Origin: an uncultured Oscillospiraceae bacterium
Lineage (GTDB): Bacteria > Bacillota > Clostridia > Oscillospirales > Oscillospiraceae
Direction: 5' to 3'
Length of the DNA stretch: 5,043 nt
Assembly (NCBI GenBank): GCA_905234575.1
Contig: CAJOIG010000130.1
Location: 1-5,043 of the forward strand
The position numbers and the translations under genes were made by a program. The notes below the pieces were generated by a model. The model was not told where the DNA came from. It saw only the letters and a program-made list of their open reading frames with translations, and did no database searches. Positions 1 through 5,043 of the stretch are shown piece by piece. Position 1 is the first letter of the stretch. Each line of letters begins with the position of its first letter.

Positions 1-276
1 GACGACGATCTCCGCGTCCGGGTCGATGGGGCGGCCCATGCGCGGGGACTGCTTCTCCGCCAGGGCCTCGCGGAAATTCTGCGCGCCCCAGGTGACGGAG
101 TACTGGTGGAAGTCCTCCCCGGCGACCTCCGCGAGCCGGTCGAGGATGGGCTTCGGCGGCTCGAAATCGGGGAAGCCCTGGGAGAGATTGACCGCGCCGT
201 AGCGGTTCGAGACCCGGGTCATCCGGCGGATGACGGAGTCGGTGAAATCGGCGGTGCGCCGGGACAGAGCGGGCAT
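1..276 (-). CDS. PLP-dependent class I/II aminotransferase, N-terminal part (cut by the left edge)
   Basis: The first 92 residues of a fold-type I, pyridoxal-phosphate-dependent aminotransferase. The sequence shows an N-terminal helix followed by NLSQGFPDFEPP (residues 30-41) and then HQYSVTWGAQNFREALA (57-73). This is the standard opening of the aspartate/methionine/kynurenine-type aminotransferases, where the QGFPDF loop lines the substrate pocket. The PLP-binding lysine and the remaining roughly 290 residues expected for the family lie outside the window, so the amino-acid substrate cannot be named. The ATG at 276 is well supported: AAGGAGGG lies at 284-291, seven bases upstream. The gene starts 16 bases after the tcdA stop, with its ribosome binding site inside that gap, so the two are probably co-transcribed. 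No separate promoter is visible. Family assignment is firm; exact function is open. Confidence 0.88.
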   Translation of the reverse strand, partial: MPALSRRTADFTDSVIRRMTRVSNRYGAVNLSQGFPDFEPPKPILDRLAEVAGEDFHQYSVTWGAQNFREALAEKQSPRMGRPIDPDAEIVV

Positions 277-292
277 GGGAAAACCCTCCTTC

Positions 293-1000
293 TCAGGTGA
301 TCAGGGCCCGGACGATGGCGGAGGCCATGAGGAGCCCCGCCGCGGGCGGCACGAAGGCGGTGCTGCCGGGCACGGCGCGGCGGCCGTCGGGCTCCGCCTC
401 GTCGGGGATGGGGGTCAGCGCGGGCTCCCGGGAATAGACCACCTGCAAATGCTCCACGCCCCGCTTTTTGAGCTCCCGGCGCATGACCCGCGCCAGGGGA
501 CAGACGGAGGTATCGGCGAGGTCCGCCAGCTCCAGCCGGGCGGGATCGAGCTTGTTGCCCGTGCCCATGGCGCTGATGACCGGCACGCCCGCGGCCCGGG
601 CGCGGAGGATGAGCTCAATTTTCGCCGTGACGGTGTCGATGGCGTCCGCCACGTAGTCGAACTGCGTGAAATCGAAGGAACCGGTGTTCTCCGGGAGGAA
701 GAACACATCGTACGTCCGCAGGTTGCATGCGGGGTTGATGGCCGCGACGCGGGCCCGAGCGGCGTCGGTCTTTTTCGCGCCGAGCGTGTCCCGGGTGGCC
801 AGGATCTGCCGGTTGAGGTTCGTGAGGCTCACGGTGTCGCTGTCGATGAGGTCCAGCGCGCCGACGCCCGACCGGGCCAGCGCCTCCACGACGTAGCCGC
901 CCACGCCGCCGAGCCCGAACACCGCCACCCGCGCCGCCGCGAGCTTATCCATCGCCTCGGGACCCAGCAGCCGCCGGGTCCGGGAAAACGCATCCTGCAT
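293..1000 (-). CDS. tcdA: tRNA threonylcarbamoyladenosine dehydratase TcdA (CsdL/YgdL, E1-like family)
   Basis: Known role of the family: ATP-dependent cyclisation of t6A at position 37 of ANN-decoding tRNAs to ct6A, via adenylation as in ubiquitin-E1/ThiF/MoeB enzymes. It acts in the cytosol. Counting from the ATG at 1000 (235 residues), the sequence shows FSRTRRLLG at 5-13, the Rossmann ATP-binding loop GLGGVG at 29-34, the DxD pair at D53/D55, the NRQ triad at 63-65, lysines at 76-77 and DAIDTV at 119-124. These are followed by the family block CPLARVMRRELKKRGV (167-182) and PGSTAFVP (211-218). An in-frame ATG at 1012 would add four residues, but its only purine-rich leader (AGGAA, 1013-1017) abuts the codon. 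The ATG at 1000 has GGTGA (1006-1010) five bases upstream and gives the usual family N terminus, so I prefer it. The linker before PGSTAFVP (about 197-208) is short and has no cysteine. The gene is first in an operon with the aminotransferase. Confidence 0.93.
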   Translation of the reverse strand: MQDAFSRTRRLLGPEAMDKLAAARVAVFGLGGVGGYVVEALARSGVGALDLIDSDTVSLTNLNRQILATRDTLGAKKTDAARARVAAINPACNLRTYDVFFLPENTGSFDFTQFDYVADAIDTVTAKIELILRARAAGVPVISAMGTGNKLDPARLELADLADTSVCPLARVMRRELKKRGVEHLQVVYSREPALTPIPDEAEPDGRRAVPGSTAFVPPAAGLLMASAIVRALIT

Positions 1001-1037
1001 CGATCTCACCATTTCCTATCGCTTTTATGGGCTTTTT

Positions 1038-1066
1038 ATTGTATCATGCCGCCCCGCCCCTGTCAA
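1038..1066 (-). promoter_or_regulatory. Sigma-A promoter of the tcdA operon
   Basis: On the minus strand a consensus -35 TTGACA (1061-1066) and a -10 TACAAT (1038-1043) are separated by exactly 17 bases. The -10 is preceded by TGA, an extended -10 (TGn) element. The predicted transcription start is near 1031, leaving a leader of about 30 bases to the tcdA ATG. The spacer is very G-rich, while the bases just after the -10 are A/T-rich. The quality of the match makes this one of the most secure promoter calls in the window. Confidence 0.85.
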
Positions 1067-1079
1067 ACCGTCGGCGGGC

Positions 1080-1108
1080 TTGACAAACTGCCCGCCCTCT
1101 GCTACAAT
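1080..1108 (+). promoter_or_regulatory. Sigma-A promoter of the ZIP transporter gene
   Basis: A consensus -35 TTGACA (1080-1085) and a -10 TACAAT (1103-1108) are separated by 17 bases. The predicted transcription start is near 1115, about 60 bases before the transporter ATG. The -35 is only 13 bases from the -35 of the oppositely oriented tcdA promoter, and both promoters use the same two hexamers. An inverted repeat (1121-1138) lies just downstream of the start point and could be the regulatory site. Confidence 0.87.
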
Positions 1109-1120
1109 GACTTCTTCACG

Positions 1121-1138
1121 GGTTAGACACAACTAACC
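1121..1138. promoter_or_regulatory. Inverted repeat GGTTAG-N6-CTAACC, candidate metalloregulator operator
   Basis: A perfect 6-bp inverted repeat with a 6-base A/C-rich centre, placed at about +6 to +24 of the predicted ZIP transcript. The half-site GGTTAG/CTAACC equals that of the DtxR/IdeR consensus (TTAGGTTAG-S-CTAACCTAA), but the spacing between half-sites is wider here. A bound repressor at this position would block initiation or early elongation. That fits iron-, manganese- or zinc-dependent control of a metal importer. The repeat is seen directly; the regulator assignment is inference. It is too short, and lacks a T-tract, to be a terminator. Confidence 0.55.
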
Positions 1139-1175
1139 ATATAGTGAAATAGAACGGAAAGGAGGGCATCCGAAG

Positions 1176-1958
1176 ATGATCTGGAGTGTGATACGGGGGA
1201 TTTCCGTCCCCTTTCTCGGCACGGCGCTGGGCGCGGCGTGTGTGTTTTTCCTGCGGGATACGCTGCGGCACAGCCTGCAGCGGCGGCTGACGGGCTTTGC
1301 CGCGGGCGTGATGACGGCGGCGTCGGTGTGGAGTCTGCTCATCCCGGCGATGGAGCGTTCCGCGGCGATGGGACGCTGGGCTTTCGTGCCGGCGGCGGCG
1401 GGGCTCTGGACCGGCGTCCTGTTCCTGCTGACGCTGGATCATATCCTCCCGCACCTGCACCTGTACAGCGAAAAAGCGGAGGGACCGCCGTCCCGCCTCT
1501 CCCGTACGTCGATGCTCGTGCTCGCCGTGGTGCTGCACAACCTGCCCGAGGGCATGGCGGTGGGCGTGGTGTACGCGGGTCTGCTGGCCGGAGACGCGGG
1601 GGTGACGGAGGCGGGGGCGTTCATCCTTGCCCTGGGGATCGCCATCCAGAATTTTCCGGAAGGAGCGATCATTTCCCTGCCGCTGCGGGCCGACGGCATG
1701 CGGGCGGGCAAAGCCTTCTGGATGGGGGTGCTTTCCGGTGTCGTGGAGCCGGTCGGCGCGGTGCTGGTGCTGCTGGCGGCAAGGCTTCTGACGCCCGCCC
1801 TGCCGGTCTTTCTGAGCTTTGCCGCCGGGGCCATGCTGTACGTCGTGGTGGAGGAGCTCATCCCGGAGGCCAGCGAGGGCGAGCACTCGAACCTCGGCGC
1901 GCTGTGGTTTGCCGTGGGCTTTACGGTGATGATGTCCCTGGACGTGGCTTTGTCTTGA
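1176..1958 (+). CDS. ZIP-family (GufA/ZupT-like) divalent metal transporter
   Basis: A 260-residue polytopic membrane protein with about eight predicted transmembrane segments (roughly 5-26, 38-57, 70-88, 113-137, 147-168, 180-203, 208-227 and 240-259), as expected for bacterial ZIP proteins. The metal-site motifs are intact: HNLPEG at 121-126 in TM4 and QNFPEG at 158-163 in TM5. Further acidic residues lie in TM6 (E191) and TM7 (E226/E227). The loop after TM3 carries H89, H93 and H95, as often seen in ZIP proteins. The family imports Zn(2+), Mn(2+), Fe(2+) or related ions into the cytosol; the preferred ion cannot be read from sequence. The ATG at 1176 has GGAGG at 1161-1165, ten bases upstream. 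The gene is expressed from the promoter at 1080-1108 and may be controlled by the inverted repeat at 1121-1138. The next gene starts 60 bases downstream with its own likely promoter. Confidence 0.93.
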   Translation: MIWSVIRGISVPFLGTALGAACVFFLRDTLRHSLQRRLTGFAAGVMTAASVWSLLIPAMERSAAMGRWAFVPAAAGLWTGVLFLLTLDHILPHLHLYSEKAEGPPSRLSRTSMLVLAVVLHNLPEGMAVGVVYAGLLAGDAGVTEAGAFILALGIAIQNFPEGAIISLPLRADGMRAGKAFWMGVLSGVVEPVGAVLVLLAARLLTPALPVFLSFAAGAMLYVVVEELIPEASEGEHSNLGALWFAVGFTVMMSLDVALS

Positions 1959-1983
1959 ACCCGGCGGAAGAATGTGGTATGCT
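1955..1983 (+). promoter_or_regulatory. Probable sigma-A promoter of the SDR gene
   Basis: TTGAAC (1955-1960) and TATGCT (1978-1983) are separated by 17 bases, with TGG directly before the -10 (extended -10). Each hexamer matches consensus at four of six positions. The -35 overlaps the stop codon of the ZIP gene. The predicted start is near 1990, leaving about 30 bases to the reductase ATG. It is weaker than the other promoters here, so read-through from the ZIP promoter may contribute. Confidence 0.5.
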
Positions 1984-2003
1984 GTTGCCGTGAAAACGAT
2001 AAC

Positions 2004-2010
2004 AAAGGAG
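2004..2010 (+). promoter_or_regulatory. Ribosome binding site that fixes the SDR start
   Basis: AAAGGAG lies eight bases before the ATG at 2019. An in-frame GTG at 1974 would add 15 cysteine-rich residues, but it lies upstream of this site, overlaps the putative promoter and has no ribosome binding site of its own. Confidence 0.8.
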
Positions 2011-2018
2011 AGAAACCC

Positions 2019-2804
2019 ATGAACATCGATTATACCGGCAGGGTCGCCGTCGTCACCGGCGCGGGCAGCGGGATCGGCTTTGCCTGCGCGAAGCTGCTCG
2101 CGGAGAGCGGCGCGGCCGTCGCCATGGTGGGACGGAACCCCGACAAGATCGCGAAGGCCGCCGACATGCTGAAGGCCGAGGGCCTTCAAAACGTCCGCCC
2201 CTACGCCCTGGACGTGGCGGATCCCGCCGCCATCCCCGCCGTCGTGGAGCGCATCCGCGCGGACCTGGGGGAGATTGCCGTCCTGGTGCAGGCGGCGGGC
2301 GTCATGACCGGCGGACCGGCGCTTGAGCTCGAGCCCGCGGCCTGGGACCGGGTCCTCGACACCAACGCCCGGGGCACCTTCTTCATGATGCAGCAGGTGG
2401 TGAAGCAGAGCATGGCGCAGCACGGCGGCGCGATCCTGAACATCGCCTCCATGGCGGGCATCCGCGGCATGGTGCCGCCCATGTGCTCCGCGTCGTACAG
2501 CGCGAGCAAGGGCGCCGTCGTCGCGCTGACGCTCCAGGCCGCGTCCGAGTGGGGCCGCCTCGGCGTGCGCGTGAACGCCATCGCCCCCGGCGGCACCGCC
2601 AGCATGAACACCGGCGTCGTCTCGGCCCACGAGGGCCCCGGCGGCAACCCGCCTCCCGCGATGAACTTCGTCCCCACCGGGCGCGTGATGAACACCCCGG
2701 AGGAGATCGCCGCGGCGGCGGCCTTCCTGTGCTCCGACCTCTCCGGCAACACCACCGGCCAGGTCCTCGTCATCGACGGCGGCGCGTCCGTCGTCGGCTA
2801 CTGA
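2019..2804 (+). CDS. Short-chain dehydrogenase/reductase (classical SDR, FabG-like)
   Basis: A 261-residue classical SDR, the usual length for the family; a soluble NAD(P)(H)-dependent oxidoreductase. The sequence shows the cofactor loop TGAGSGIG at 13-20, R39 after the second strand (VGRN, favouring NADP(H)), and D65 in the adenine-ring position. It also has N116 in the helix-4 region, S144, and the YSASK motif with Y160 and K164, giving a complete Asn-Ser-Tyr-Lys tetrad. The C-terminal GQVLVIDGG block (247-255) is typical of FabG and sugar/polyol dehydrogenases. The usual NNAG/NAAG motif reads QAAG (91-94). The substrate cannot be deduced: 3-oxoacyl-ACP reductase, gluconate 5-dehydrogenase-like or a secondary-alcohol dehydrogenase are all possible. 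The absence of fatty-acid synthesis neighbours argues against a housekeeping FabG. The start is fixed by AAAGGAG at 2004-2010. The gene ends just before a strong terminator. Confidence 0.93.
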   Translation: MNIDYTGRVAVVTGAGSGIGFACAKLLAESGAAVAMVGRNPDKIAKAADMLKAEGLQNVRPYALDVADPAAIPAVVERIRADLGEIAVLVQAAGVMTGGPALELEPAAWDRVLDTNARGTFFMMQQVVKQSMAQHGGAILNIASMAGIRGMVPPMCSASYSASKGAVVALTLQAASEWGRLGVRVNAIAPGGTASMNTGVVSAHEGPGGNPPPAMNFVPTGRVMNTPEEIAAAAAFLCSDLSGNTTGQVLVIDGGASVVGY

Positions 2805-2819
2805 GCCCCCTCCATACAG

Positions 2820-2855
2820 AACACCCCCGAAGCGCTCGGCTTCGGGGGTGTTTTT
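2820..2855 (+). terminator. Rho-independent terminator after the SDR gene, shared by convergent genes
   Basis: A perfect 13-bp GC-rich stem (2821-2833 with 2839-2851, extendable by one A-T pair) has a 5-base loop GCTCG and is followed by a T-run ending at 2855. It lies 16 bases after the reductase stop and is a strong plus-strand terminator. On the minus strand the same hairpin lies about 25 bases after the rny stop but is followed only by TTCTGT. It may therefore serve rny as a weaker terminator, and no other one is visible for rny. Confidence 0.9.
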
Positions 2856-2875
2856 CGTGCGTATAAAGGGAGTTC

Positions 2876-4417
2876 TTACTTCGCGTACTCGACGGCCTTG
2901 GTCTCGCGGATGACGTGGACCTTGATCTGGCCGGGGTAGGTGAGCTCCTCCTCGATCTTCTTCGCAATGTCCCGGGCCAGGAGGGTCATCTGGTCCTCGG
3001 ACACCTGCTCGGGCTTCACCATGACGCGGATCTCGCGGCCCGCCTGGATGGCATAGCAGGAGTCGATGCCGGGGAAGGACATGGAGACCTCCTCCAGCTT
3101 CTGGAGGCGCTTGACGTAGTTTTCGATGTTCTCGCGCCGTGCGCCGGGACGGCCGGCGGAAATAGCGTCCGCCGCCTGGACGAGGCAGGCCACGACGGTC
3201 TGGGGCTCCACGTCGTTGTGGTGGGCAGCGATGGCGTGGATGACGGCCTCGGATTCTTTGTACTTCTTCGCGATGTCCACGCCGATGGTGACGTGGCTGC
3301 CCTCGACCTCGTGGTCGATGGACTTGCCGATGTCGTGGAGAAGGCCCGCGCGCTTGGCGGTGGCGACGTCCTCGCCAAGCTCCGCCGCGAGCAGCCCCGC
3401 GATGTGGGCGACCTCGATGGAGTGGTTCAGGACGTTCTGGCCGTAGGACGTGCGGTATTTCTGGCGGCCGAGGAGCTTGATGAGCTCGGGATGCAGGCCG
3501 TGGACGCCGGTCTCGAAGACGGCGCGCTCGCCCTCGGCCTTGATGGTGGCGTTGACCTCCTTCTGGGCCTTTGCGACCATCTCCTCGATGCGGGCGGGAT
3601 GGATGCGGCCGTCGGCGATGAGCTTCTCCAGAGCGAGGCGGGCCACCTCGCGGCGCACGGGATCGAAGCTCGAGACGGTGATGGCCTCGGGGGTGTCGTC
3701 GATGATGAGATCGACGCCGGTAAGGGTCTCGATGGAGCGGATATTCCGGCCCTCGCGGCCGATGATGCGGCCCTTCATCTCGTCGTTCGGCAGGCTGACG
3801 ACGGAGACGGTGACCTCGCTGGCGTGGTCGGCGGCGCAGCGCTGGATGGCCAGGGTGATGATCTCCTTGGCGCGCTCCTCGGCCTCGTCCTTGTACTGCT
3901 GCTCGATCTCCCGGAGCTTCGCGGCCTGCTCGTGGGTCACCTCGCTCGCGAGGGAGTCGATGAGCAGGGCCTTGGCCTCCTCGACGGTGTAGCCGGAGAT
4001 GCGCTCCAGGACCTCGAGCTGGGAATTTTTGAGCTTCTGGACCTCCTCCTGCTGGGCCTCGACCTCGGCGATCTTCTTGGTGAGGAGCTCGGTCTTGCGG
4101 TCGATGGCGTCGGTTTTCTTGTCGAGATGCTCCTCCTTCTGCTGGAGCCGGTGCTCCTGTTTGGAGAGCTCGGAGCGTCTCTCCTTGACCTCCCGCTCGT
4201 ACTCGGAGCGGCTTTTGTGTATTTCTTCCTTTGCCTCCAGGAGAGCTTCACGTTTTTTGCTCTCCGCGGATTTGATAGCGTCGTTCAGTATGCGCTTGGC
4301 CTCCTCCTCGGCGGAGCCGATCTCGCGCTCGCCCACGTTCTTCCGGTACAGGAAGCCCGCGAGGGCGCCGACGGCCAGGCCGATGACGAAGAGGATGATC
4401 GTCAACCATATCGGCAT
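2876..4417 (-). CDS. rny: Ribonuclease Y (membrane-anchored KH/HD endoribonuclease)
   Basis: RNase Y, the endonuclease that starts mRNA decay and processing in Firmicutes, anchored on the inner face of the membrane. From the ATG at 4417 the protein has 513 residues, the usual family length. In order: a transmembrane anchor at about 3-24; a long charged coiled coil at about 30-195; a KH RNA-binding domain with GRIIGREGRNIR at 217-228 (GxxG loop); and an HD domain with H332, H361-D362 (LLHDIGK), H399/H400 and D417 as metal ligands. GRPGARRE follows at 422-429, then the conserved C-terminal domain. In-frame ATGs at 4510 and 4468 would put up to 31 hydrophilic residues ahead of the anchor and have no good ribosome binding site, so I reject them. 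The promoter is at 4544-4572, and the leader of about 120 bases contains a stem-loop. It converges on the reductase gene. All catalytic residues are present. Confidence 0.97.
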   Translation of the reverse strand: MPIWLTIILFVIGLAVGALAGFLYRKNVGEREIGSAEEEAKRILNDAIKSAESKKREALLEAKEEIHKSRSEYEREVKERRSELSKQEHRLQQKEEHLDKKTDAIDRKTELLTKKIAEVEAQQEEVQKLKNSQLEVLERISGYTVEEAKALLIDSLASEVTHEQAAKLREIEQQYKDEAEERAKEIITLAIQRCAADHASEVTVSVVSLPNDEMKGRIIGREGRNIRSIETLTGVDLIIDDTPEAITVSSFDPVRREVARLALEKLIADGRIHPARIEEMVAKAQKEVNATIKAEGERAVFETGVHGLHPELIKLLGRQKYRTSYGQNVLNHSIEVAHIAGLLAAELGEDVATAKRAGLLHDIGKSIDHEVEGSHVTIGVDIAKKYKESEAVIHAIAAHHNDVEPQTVVACLVQAADAISAGRPGARRENIENYVKRLQKLEEVSMSFPGIDSCYAIQAGREIRVMVKPEQVSEDQMTLLARDIAKKIEEELTYPGQIKVHVIRETKAVEYAK

Positions 4418-4429
4418 CGTAAGGATACA

Positions 4430-4440
4430 CACCTCCCTTT
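4430..4440 (-). promoter_or_regulatory. Ribosome binding site of rny, unusually far from the ATG
   Basis: On the minus strand AAAGGGAGGTG is a strong Shine-Dalgarno sequence, but GGAGG (4432-4436) is separated from the ATG at 4417 by 14 bases, more than the usual 5-10. An in-frame GTG overlaps the Shine-Dalgarno itself and cannot be used with it. No other start codon lies at the ideal distance, so the ATG at 4417 remains the best choice and translation may be deliberately modest. Confidence 0.65.
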
Positions 4441-4500
4441 CTGGTTTTTTGAATGACACGGGGGACATCAAGCGTCCGACCCGAACAAGCAAGAATGAAA

Positions 4501-4533
4501 CAGTGTACATACTTACCCACGGTACATATACTG
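4501..4533 (-). other. Stem-loop at the 5' end of the rny leader
   Basis: In the minus-strand transcript, 4522-4533 can pair with 4501-4512 over 12 positions: nine Watson-Crick pairs, two G-U pairs and one A-C mismatch. The loop is nine bases, and one further A-T pair can be added outside the stem. In DNA of the plus strand the same pairing has two mismatches, so it fits better as an RNA structure in the rny mRNA. It begins only a few bases after the predicted transcription start (about 4537). A role in stabilising the mRNA 5' end or in autoregulation is possible but not shown. The sequence also contains two direct copies of GTACATA (4505-4511 and 4522-4528), so a protein-binding site is an alternative. 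Confidence 0.45.
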
Positions 4534-4543
4534 TAACTATTTA

Positions 4544-4572
4544 ATTTTAATTCCAAGACATCCTTCTGTCAA
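4544..4572 (-). promoter_or_regulatory. Sigma-A promoter of rny
   Basis: On the minus strand a consensus -35 TTGACA (4567-4572) and a -10 TAAAAT (4544-4549, five of six matches) are separated by 17 bases. The surrounding sequence is strikingly A/T-rich for this genome. The predicted start is near 4537, giving a leader of about 120 bases to the ATG. The -35 begins 27 bases after the stop of the upstream methyltransferase gene. No terminator lies between, so some read-through from upstream is possible. Confidence 0.85.
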
Positions 4573-4599
4573 GCTAAATTTTACCACCTGGGCCGAAGG

Positions 4600-5043
4600 T
4601 CAGCGCCGCCCCAGCACCCAGAAGGCCACGGCGCTGGCCGCGGCGACGTTCAGGCTGTCCACGCCGTGGGCCATGGGGATGATGACCGTGCGGTCGCAGG
4701 CGGCGATGGTCTCGTCGGCGAGGCCCGTCCCCTCCGTGCCCAGGACGACGGCGAGGCGCTCGGCCTGCGTGAGCCGCGGATCGTCCACGGGGAGGGCGTT
4801 TTCCCGCAGGGCCATGGCCGCGGTGAGAAAGCCCATGGCCCGCAGGCGGTCGAGCCCCGGATGGGGCCATTCCCCGGCCTCGGCCGAGACATACGCCCAG
4901 GGCACCTGGAACACCGTGCCCATGCTGACCCGGACGCAGCGGCGGTACAGCGGGTCCGTGCTCTCCGGCGTGAGGAGCACGGCGTCCATCCCGAGGGCGG
5001 CGGCGCTGCGGAAGATGGCCCCGAGGTTCGTGGGGTTCATCAC
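4600..5043 (-). CDS. SpoU/TrmH-family RNA 2'-O-ribose methyltransferase, C-terminal domain (cut by the right edge)
   Basis: The last 147 residues of a SAM-dependent 2'-O-methyltransferase of the knotted SPOUT class, which methylates ribose in rRNA or tRNA. All three SpoU motifs are present. Motif 1 is NPTNLGAIFRSAAALG (3-18, with N6 and R12). Motif 2 is LGTEGTGL (101-108, with E104). Motif 3 is IPMAHGVDSLNVAAASAV (122-139, with S130 and N132). The first codon in the window is GTG followed by ATG. In homologues a Val-Met or Leu-Asn stretch here continues an N-terminal substrate-binding domain, so the true start very probably lies upstream and about 100 or more residues are missing. The substrate (23S rRNA G2251-like, tRNA Gm18-like or other) cannot be told without that domain. 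It lies upstream of rny on the same strand, 182 bases before the rny ATG. Confidence 0.92.
   Translation of the reverse strand: MMNPTNLGAIFRSAAALGMDAVLLTPESTDPLYRRCVRVSMGTVFQVPWAYVSAEAGEWPHPGLDRLRAMGFLTAAMALRENALPVDDPRLTQAERLAVVLGTEGTGLADETIAACDRTVIIPMAHGVDSLNVAAASAVAFWVLGRR

Noticed and set aside
230..1126. A 298-codon open frame on the plus strand over tcdA.
   Set aside because: It is antisense to a clear tcdA and runs through both divergent promoters; the product has no family resemblance.
1116..2630. A 504-codon open frame on the minus strand across the ZIP and SDR genes.
   Set aside because: It covers two intact, recognisable genes on the other strand and the product is His/Arg/Gly-rich with no domain; a typical shadow frame in GC-rich DNA.
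2915..4456. A 513-codon open frame on the plus strand, antisense to rny.
   Set aside because: It is a by-product of GC-rich codon use in rny: the product is low-complexity Leu/Asp/Gly-rich with no recognisable domain, while the minus strand encodes a complete RNase Y.
4513..4527. A tiny ATG-TAC-CGT-GGG-TAA frame in the rny leader as a possible regulatory upstream ORF.
   Set aside because: It has no Shine-Dalgarno, lies within about 10 bases of the predicted transcript start and only four codons are involved; chance is the simpler explanation.
4418..4537. A known riboswitch or T-box in the rny leader.
   Set aside because: Only one stem-loop is evident, there is no terminator/antiterminator pair, and no conserved riboswitch or T-box core is recognisable.
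1..5043. A new defence, mobile or biosynthetic system spanning several genes.
   Set aside because: Every gene falls in a well-known housekeeping or metabolic family, directions and spacing do not form a single cluster, and there are no transposase, integrase, toxin, nuclease-effector or repeat-array features.

Overview
The window is GC-rich, with strong codon bias to G/C in third positions. It has near-consensus sigma-A promoters, AGGAGG-type ribosome binding sites and an RNase Y gene. That combination suggests a high-GC Firmicute, most likely a gut clostridium of the Oscillospiraceae/Ruminococcaceae kind. This placement is an inference from gene content and protein flavour; no marker here gives a genus. 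All genes found belong to known families.

Left end (1-1000, minus strand): tcdA, encoding the tRNA t6A-cyclising dehydratase, is followed 16 bases later by the start of a PLP-dependent class I/II aminotransferase that runs off the left edge. The two look like an operon read from one strong promoter at 1038-1066. Centre left (1038-1958): a second strong promoter, back-to-back with the first and carrying the same -35 and -10 hexamers, drives a ZIP-family (GufA-like) metal transporter on the plus strand. A GGTTAG-N6-CTAACC inverted repeat lies just downstream of the expected transcription start and looks like a metalloregulator operator. Centre (1955-2852): a short-chain dehydrogenase/reductase on the plus strand has its own plausible promoter and ends at a strong intrinsic terminator.

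Right half (2876-5043, minus strand): rny, encoding the membrane-anchored endoribonuclease RNase Y, converges on the reductase, and the two genes share the single hairpin between them. rny has a near-perfect promoter at 4544-4572 and a leader of about 120 bases with a stem-loop at its 5' end. Its Shine-Dalgarno sequence is unusually far from the ATG. Upstream of rny on the same strand is the C-terminal SpoU methyltransferase domain of an RNA 2'-O-methyltransferase, whose start lies beyond the right edge.

The window combines RNA housekeeping functions (TcdA, SpoU methylase, RNase Y) with a metal importer and a metabolic oxidoreductase. I see no mobile element, CRISPR array, tRNA or rRNA gene, phage gene, or cluster that would make a new system. 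No gene-free stretch exceeds about 190 bases. The parts most worth a second look are regulatory: the divergent promoter region at 1038-1138 and the rny leader.
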